DNA from: Ailurus styani
Taxonomy: Eukaryota; Chordata; Mammalia; Carnivora; Ailuridae
Assembly (NCBI GenBank): GCA_002007465.1
Contig: LNAC01000031.1
Location: 4,295,705-4,359,704 of the forward strand
Length of the DNA stretch: 64,000 nucleotides
Direction: 5' to 3'
Position 1 is the stretch's first letter, and each line of letters starts with the position of its first letter. Under the pieces are notes generated by a model, which did not search any database, was not told the DNA's origin, and saw nothing but the letters and a program-made list of their open reading frames with translations. Below are positions 59,170 through 64,000 of the stretch, in pieces. The translations under genes were made by a program, and so were the position numbers.

Positions 59170-60763
59170 CAGGATATTTTTTAACTGATGGGAATATGAT
59201 CCCAGTAGAAAGCAAAAGTTGATAATGTAGGAGAAGGAAAAATTGGCTGGAACAATGTCCCGAGTAGGATGGAGAAACAGTATCTCAGATAAGAGACTGG
59301 CTTTAGATAGGAGCAAAGAAGGTTTATCTGTGGTAGCTAGTAAGAAGGCATGTATATGAGTGCGGATTTTGAAATTACTGTTGTTTGTTAGACCATTTCT
59401 TTAGCTATATCTTCAATCTAAAGTCAAAACACATAGGCCAAAGTCTTAAATGTTAGAGCTTGGCAATGTGTTGGCGTACGGAATATGCCCAGTAAATGAT
59501 AAGTATAATTTTTTAAAAATCACTGGCCTCCTTAACCACTAGCAATTAGTATTTCAGTGTAAAAATGATCTCATTTATGGTAACAACAAAAAATTACCAA
59601 AATGAAATATCAGAAATTAAGTATAGGTCATATTCTGGATATGTCTAAAGAGCTATATTTCCTGGTGAGTATAAGAGAATATATAAGTGGTAAATGGCAA
59701 GACTGTCCATTTAGGTAAGAAACTTTTTATTTAAGTGGTCATTTCATCTCCCTAATTAATCAATAAGATAATAAGACATATATGTACCATTATACTAATT
59801 TAAAAAAATATAGAAACATAAATGTAAACCTACAAAGTAAATATGAAATGCTCTAGACCAAAATGTCATTGCTGATAATCTATATGAGATTTTTTTACAT
59901 ATATATTTGTCTCCATTTCCTAATTGCTCTATATACATAAATGTTTTGAGATGCCAAATTTAAATATGTAAAGAATCTAGGAGAAAGGCTAAATATTAAA
60001 GGTTGAAAAAAATAGGTTGACAGTGAAAGTAGAGAAGGCAGGTCTTAAGAAGTTATCTAGAGCTGGACACCAGCTAAATATCTTGCAAGTCAACAACTTG
60101 ATAGAGCTGCTTTGTCATCTATCAATGGAGAAAGAAAGTTTTCTCCCCATCTGTGATCTTTCTCCCCATTGGAAGGAAGGTACAAGCAGAGTTACTGGTG
60201 TTAACAAGGTTATGAGAGGAAAGATCACTTTTCTTTTTGAGTTAACAGTTGACGTTTTGGAGCAGTGGTATTGTAATGTGCCCTAGGAATGGGTCTAGTC
60301 TAGAAAGGACAAATTATGGGAATGAAAGTAGTAGTCAGCTGAATTTAAAAAGATAAAATTCTTAGGGATTTTTTGGTAATAAAATTCAGAATGCATAAAA
60401 CTGTTTAAGGATAACTAAGTTGGGCCCACAGTACAAGAGTTGGTACTTAGCCATAGAAACAGAACAATCTTTTACAGTACTTAAACAGCTTTAGTGTTTA
60501 ATAATAATTCAGTAAGTTATATTGGGGATATTTTAGACTGAGAATATAAGGCATAGACATATTTATGATTGTGGTAATACTCTACAAATCAATACCAAGA
60601 AATTCTTTGACTAATCTGAATGCTTTTTAGTTTTCTATAAATCTAATTGTGCTAGTAATTCATGGAAGTCAGTCTTCACAGACTAGGAATGAGGGGTGGT
60701 ACTTGATGTGTTCCATTTCCACTGAACAGTAAGACGATGCTGACTCTATTTCCATGGCTATTT
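59170..60763. other. Intron 2, nothing recognised
   Basis: No ELL2 exon or named repeat seen. The frame at 60017-60286 (+) has no recognisable domain and no ELL2 similarity. Confidence 0.45.
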
Positions 60764-60780
60764 AAAAGTTTTATATTTGG

Positions 60781-60986
60781 GGCGCCTGGGTGGCTCAGTG
60801 GGTTAAAGCCGCTGCCTTTGGCTCAGGTCATGATCCCAGGGTCCTGGGATCGAGGCCCACATCGGGCTCTCTGCTCAGCAGGGAGCCTGCTTCCTCCTCT
60901 CTCCTCTCTCTCTGCCTGCCTCTCTGCCTACTTGTAATCTCTCTCTCTGTGTCAAATGAATAAATAAAATCTTTAAAAAAAAAAAA
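60781..60986 (+). repeat. Young CAN-SINE
   Basis: GGCGCCTGGGTGGCTCAGTG head, full body, AAATGAATAAATAAAATC tail and a long A run. The TSD AAAAGTTTTATATTTGG lies at 60764-60780 and 60987-61003, 17 bp perfect (the last two G may belong to the SINE head). Confidence 0.96.
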
Positions 60987-61409
60987 AAAAGTTTTATATT
61001 TGGCTGTAAAGAAAAACTTTGTTCTAGGGATGCTTGGTATTTTGTTTTGTTTTTTTTAGGTAGTGTTTCTGTTCCTTCATAGAGAACTTGAAGCATAAGA
61101 TAATTATGAATCCAGGATTAACTTTTGATAGTCTTATGTTTCTCAATTTCTGAGTCTGTGAAAAACCAAACCAAAAAAAAAACCTCTAAATTTTTTCTTA
61201 ATATTTAAGGTGATTTAGTCATGAAAGGCCAATGTCAGTAGTGATAACTTAAAATCTAATTATTTTTTGAAGCTGTTATTTTTGATTGAAAAACTAATGA
61301 GTATACATTTTAGAATTGTATGTAAAGTACATACAAGGACAAAGATGAATAAATGTCTTAGCAATGAAAACCAGGTTGTGTTGTTGGATTTCTCCTAGTC
61401 TTTTTTTTT

Positions 61410-61860
61410 TCATATTCACACATACATGTTTTTAAAATGTAGTGACAGTGTATTTACTGCTTTTTTATATTCTGCTTTTTCCATTTAACATATGAGCATT
61501 TTCCCCTGTCATTAGTGAAAGTTACTTCTAAATAGCTACCTAACATTTCATTTTATAGATAAACTAACATTTCTTTAGCAATCCTCCATATAACAGTTAA
61601 CACTACATCTTGTGTGTAAATCTTTATTTTCATTTCTAATGACTTTTTCAGGCTAGATTCCTAGATGTGGAATTACTAGGTCAGAAATATGAATGTTTTT
61701 AAATTTTTTGATAACTGTCACTAAATTGCTCCCCCATGCTCCCCTCCACCCTCAGAAAGCCTCTACTATTTATTTCCACAGCTGTTTGAAAATACCTGTC
61801 ACAAGGTGTTTTTCCCTGGCCAATACTGAATAAACACTTTTCTTAATTTATAAATAAATA
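61410..61860 (-). mobile_element. Old L1M-type remnant
   Basis: GTCATTAGTGAAAGTTACTT, GGCTAGATTCCTAGATGTGG, AATTACTAGGTCAGAAATAT and CTGTCACTAAATTGCTCCCC match the ancient L1 3'-region text seen also at 10.2-11.6 kb, in the same orientation. Confidence 0.55.
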
Positions 61861-61989
61861 AATAAATATCATTTGCTAATGTTTAAAAACTGTGTGACAC
61901 TGTGATTTGCTTGATAATATCTGGCACAGGTAAAATGTAGTATTTTAAGACATTGTTGAAGTATTGTCATGTTTACTGTCTCCACTGAT

Positions 61990-62160
61990 ACTGCTAGGAG
62001 CAGTTTTGAGTTTTTCATTTACTTTTGAAATTTCCATTTACTTTTTGAAATTTACTTTGAAATTTACTTTTGTAAATACTGAGGATTCACAAGGATTCAA
62101 AATAACTATTGTCAGCTTTTTTTCCCTCCTAGGAGTGGTTTTGAGTTTTTAATTTAATTA
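61990..62160. repeat. Local duplication and 13-18-bp tandem array
   Basis: CTAGGAGCAGTTTTGAGTTT at 61994 recurs as CTAGGAGTGGTTTTGAGTTT at 62129 (period 135 bp). Between them are three or four degenerate ATTTACTTTTGAAA units at 62018-62070 and the block 62068-62123, which has a second copy 1.68 kb downstream. Confidence 0.6.
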
Positions 62161-62414
62161 TGTATTTTTCCCAACATAGTGGGGAGAAGTTTTATTTTAG
62201 TAATTCAGGGGCCTTCTTTGAAGTAACCACTCTATTTCTCTTTTTAAAATAATTATTCTGTTCCTCTTTGTATATATTTTACTATTTTGCCATTTCTCTT
62301 TACCAGTGCTGATGGTAGTAATAATTTAGTGTTTTTGAGTTCCACTCTCATCCTTAAATGCCTGTCTTCCTTAAAAGAATACAGGCTTTTCATGAAATTT
62401 GCTTATATGAATTA

Positions 62415-62416
<2 letters not shown>

Positions 62417-62453
<37 letters not shown>

Positions 62454-62659
62454 NGTCTTTCTTTTAAGATTTTTTTATTTTATTTTATTTATTTCACAGA
62501 GGGAGAGAGATCACAAGGAGGCAGAGAAGCAGGCAGAGAGAGGGGGAAGCAGGCTCCCCGCCGAGCAGGGAGCCCGATGCGGGCCTCGATCCCAGGACCC
62601 TGAGATCATGACCCGAGCCGAAAGCAGAGGCTTTAACCCACTGAGCCACCCAGGCGCCC
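62417..62659 (-). repeat. CAN-SINE with long T tract containing an N
   Basis: Poly-T from about 62417 to 62452, an N at 62454, TTTTATTTTATTTATTTCAC, GA body, CACTGAGCCACCCAGGCGCC head. The TSD ATGAATTATC lies at 62407-62416 and 62660-62669. The two frames at 62287-62712 are translations of it across the N. Confidence 0.95.
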
Positions 62660-62669
62660 ATGAATTATC

Positions 62670-63740
62670 TTTTTTTTATGGGCAGTGCAGTAAATTAATG
62701 GCAAGGGGATAAAAATATTTTGCTACTTGATATAGTTTCATTCTTCTAGAACAACTTATGGTGTGTGTTTCTGCCTCTTAGCAGAATTACATAACTAACT
62801 AGAAGATAACTAAGCAACAGTTTTGTGCTATAAATTATCCAAATATAGTCATTAATTGCCCATATGTAAGTCTTTGCCCTTTCTTTGCCAACATATATTC
62901 CTTTATTTGAAGGCAGGTTTGATGGCTTTGCCAATAGCTTAAGCATACTTCATTTAAAAATGAATCTTTTTAGTCCTGTATTTCTTACAATTACAAATCA
63001 ATTTATCTAAGAGACTTGATAGGTCCTCTTATTTACATGAGACCTGCTAAATCTCCTTGAAATTAGAACTGAAGTTTCTAATTTAGCTCTTGATGCACTG
63101 TATATATCAGTAGTATATCAGTAGCTTTATACATGTTAAATCAAATAATTTTACTTCCTTTATAGTCCTGAAGAAAATTAGCACAGGAATTTGACTTATG
63201 AAAATTGAATAGAACTAAATTTTATGAAATGGACCTCATCTCAGGAAAGTATTTCAGGGTAGGTAGGTGTTTGGGAAGCGATCCATAAAAATTAAAACAC
63301 TACATAGGCTTTTTTTCATTTTTAGGGCTACCTATAGATTTGACACTAAAAATCCCCACAAACTTTAAAATACTGTTTGCATTTATGAAAATTGTAAGCT
63401 TTCAAGTAACAAAGTCCTTGTGTTCATGAGAACTCTTAATTCTGTTTGTTTCTTTGTTGTGCTGTAGCTAGTATCTAGGGCTCTGAAGGCAGCATATTTT
63501 TTTATGGAGAGGGCAGTAGGGAAGCAGTGTTTGCTCCCCTTCTAGGGTAGCAGCAGGCATCTGTGATTTTTCAGCCTTCCATGGATACTTGTGGCCAATT
63601 TGTTCTTGAACCTAATTTCTCTGTACTTTGAGTTTGAATCATTTAGAAATATTGCTAGTCTTTTTGGTTGTTTTCCCAGATAGTTTCTTTGACTTATATT
63701 TAAGCTAACACTAAAATTTGACCTTGAAGGTTTCTAGTCT
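62670..63740. other. Intron 2, nothing recognised
   Basis: No ELL2 exon 3 and no named repeat seen. Confidence 0.45.
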
Positions 63741-63746
63741 TTTATT

Positions 63747-63797
63747 TTTGTAAATACTGAGGATTGGTGAGGATTCAAAATAAGTATTGTCAGCTTT
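63747..63797. repeat. Second copy of the 62068-62123 block
   Basis: TTTTGTAAATACTGAGGATT, then GAGGATTCAAAATAAGTATT and GTCAGCTTT. About 51 of 56 bases match 62068-62123, in the same orientation. Confidence 0.7.
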
Positions 63798-63820
63798 TTT
63801 TTTTTCTCTCTCTCTCTCTC
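63798..63820. repeat. 23-bp T8(CT)n insertion with 15-bp flanking repeats
   Basis: AGTATTGTCAGCTTT at 63783-63797 is repeated at 63821-63835 and brackets a T-run plus CT repeat. It resembles a minus-strand tail insertion or a slippage duplication. Confidence 0.55.
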
Positions 63821-64000
63821 AGTATTGTCAGCTTTCGGTGATCCACAGGACACTTAGTATATGTCTTTGCCATTTGAAAATTCTTCAGAAATCAAATACA
63901 TCATTACGTATGTGTTTGAATCAGACAAGCTAAAATCAGAGTGGGAGCTCCCCAGTAGCATCTTTACATCACCAGAGCAAACATTTTGGGGCACACACTA

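Larger units (their letters stand above)
49626..64000 (+). other. ELL2: ELL2 intron 2 (partial)
   Basis: Starts at GTGAGT and runs to the window end with no recognisable ELL2 exon 3. It contains SINEs, MIR and L2 copies listed separately. The first 3.7 kb to about 53320 shows no named repeat. Confidence 0.85.

Noticed and set aside
62287..62712. 141-codon open frame with a poly-Phe run
   Set aside because: It is a translation of poly-T, an undetermined base and a minus-strand CAN-SINE.
49626..64000. Search for ELL2 exon 3 (expected to begin LVK) in the last 14 kb
   Set aside because: No frame next to an acceptor site shows the expected ELL2 continuation, so exon 3 must lie beyond the window.
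1..64000. CRISPR arrays, operons, phage or toxin systems
   Set aside because: The repeats present are dispersed SINE/LINE copies, the gene has introns, and the sequence is clearly vertebrate nuclear DNA.

Overview
This is mammalian nuclear DNA from a carnivore, most likely a mustelid (mink/ferret/otter/marten group). The species inference rests on about 25 copies of a tRNA-Lys-derived CAN-SINE (SINEC) whose body reads GGGCGCCTGGGTGGCTCAGT, TGGGTTAAAGCCTCTGC, ...AAATAAATAAAATCTTT-polyA. That form is typical of mustelids and unlike the usual dog form. LINE-1, L2, MIR and MER5-type copies fit a mammal. There are no bacterial operons, CRISPR arrays or phage genes, and nearly all open frames of 60-150 codons are chance or lie inside repeats.

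The one gene I can support is the 5' part of ELL2 (RNA polymerase II elongation factor ELL2) on the + strand. Coding exon 1 is 32820-32966 (49 codons) and exon 2 is 49578-49625 (16 codons), separated by a 16.6 kb intron. Exon 3 is not in the window, so the last 14.4 kb is intron 2. Exon 1 sits in a CpG island (about 31960-33860). Its promoter has three CCAAT boxes, GC boxes, several CRE-like TGACGT/ACGTCA motifs and a weak TATA-like TATATGA. A 33-codon alanine-rich upstream ORF in good start context stops one base before the ELL2 start codon; it is the most interesting functional candidate here. Just inside intron 1 lie an 18-N assembly gap and a decayed minisatellite with a unit of about 57 bp.

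Layout: 1-3.6 kb, intergenic DNA with old repeats. 3.65-9.48 kb, a nearly end-to-end but internally deleted and disrupted LINE-1 on the - strand with a recognisable target-site duplication (TSD). 9.5-31.9 kb, intergenic DNA dense in SINEs, L1, L2, MIR and MER5-type elements, with one unexplained GC-rich block at 15.28-15.85 kb. 31.9-33.9 kb, the ELL2 promoter, exon 1 and CpG island. 33.9-49.6 kb, intron 1. 49.6-64 kb, intron 2.

I found no previously undescribed biological system. What stands out is the upstream ORF, the minisatellite and a set of unusual retrotransposition footprints: two SINEs sharing one target with three TSD copies, a 76-bp twin-primed-looking L1, a 28-bp SINE-head insertion, three short tail-like or low-complexity insertions with TSDs, and a very young SINE with 46 consecutive A. 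Repeat boundaries come from reading TSDs and consensus ends by eye. Family names for the older repeats are from memory and approximate.
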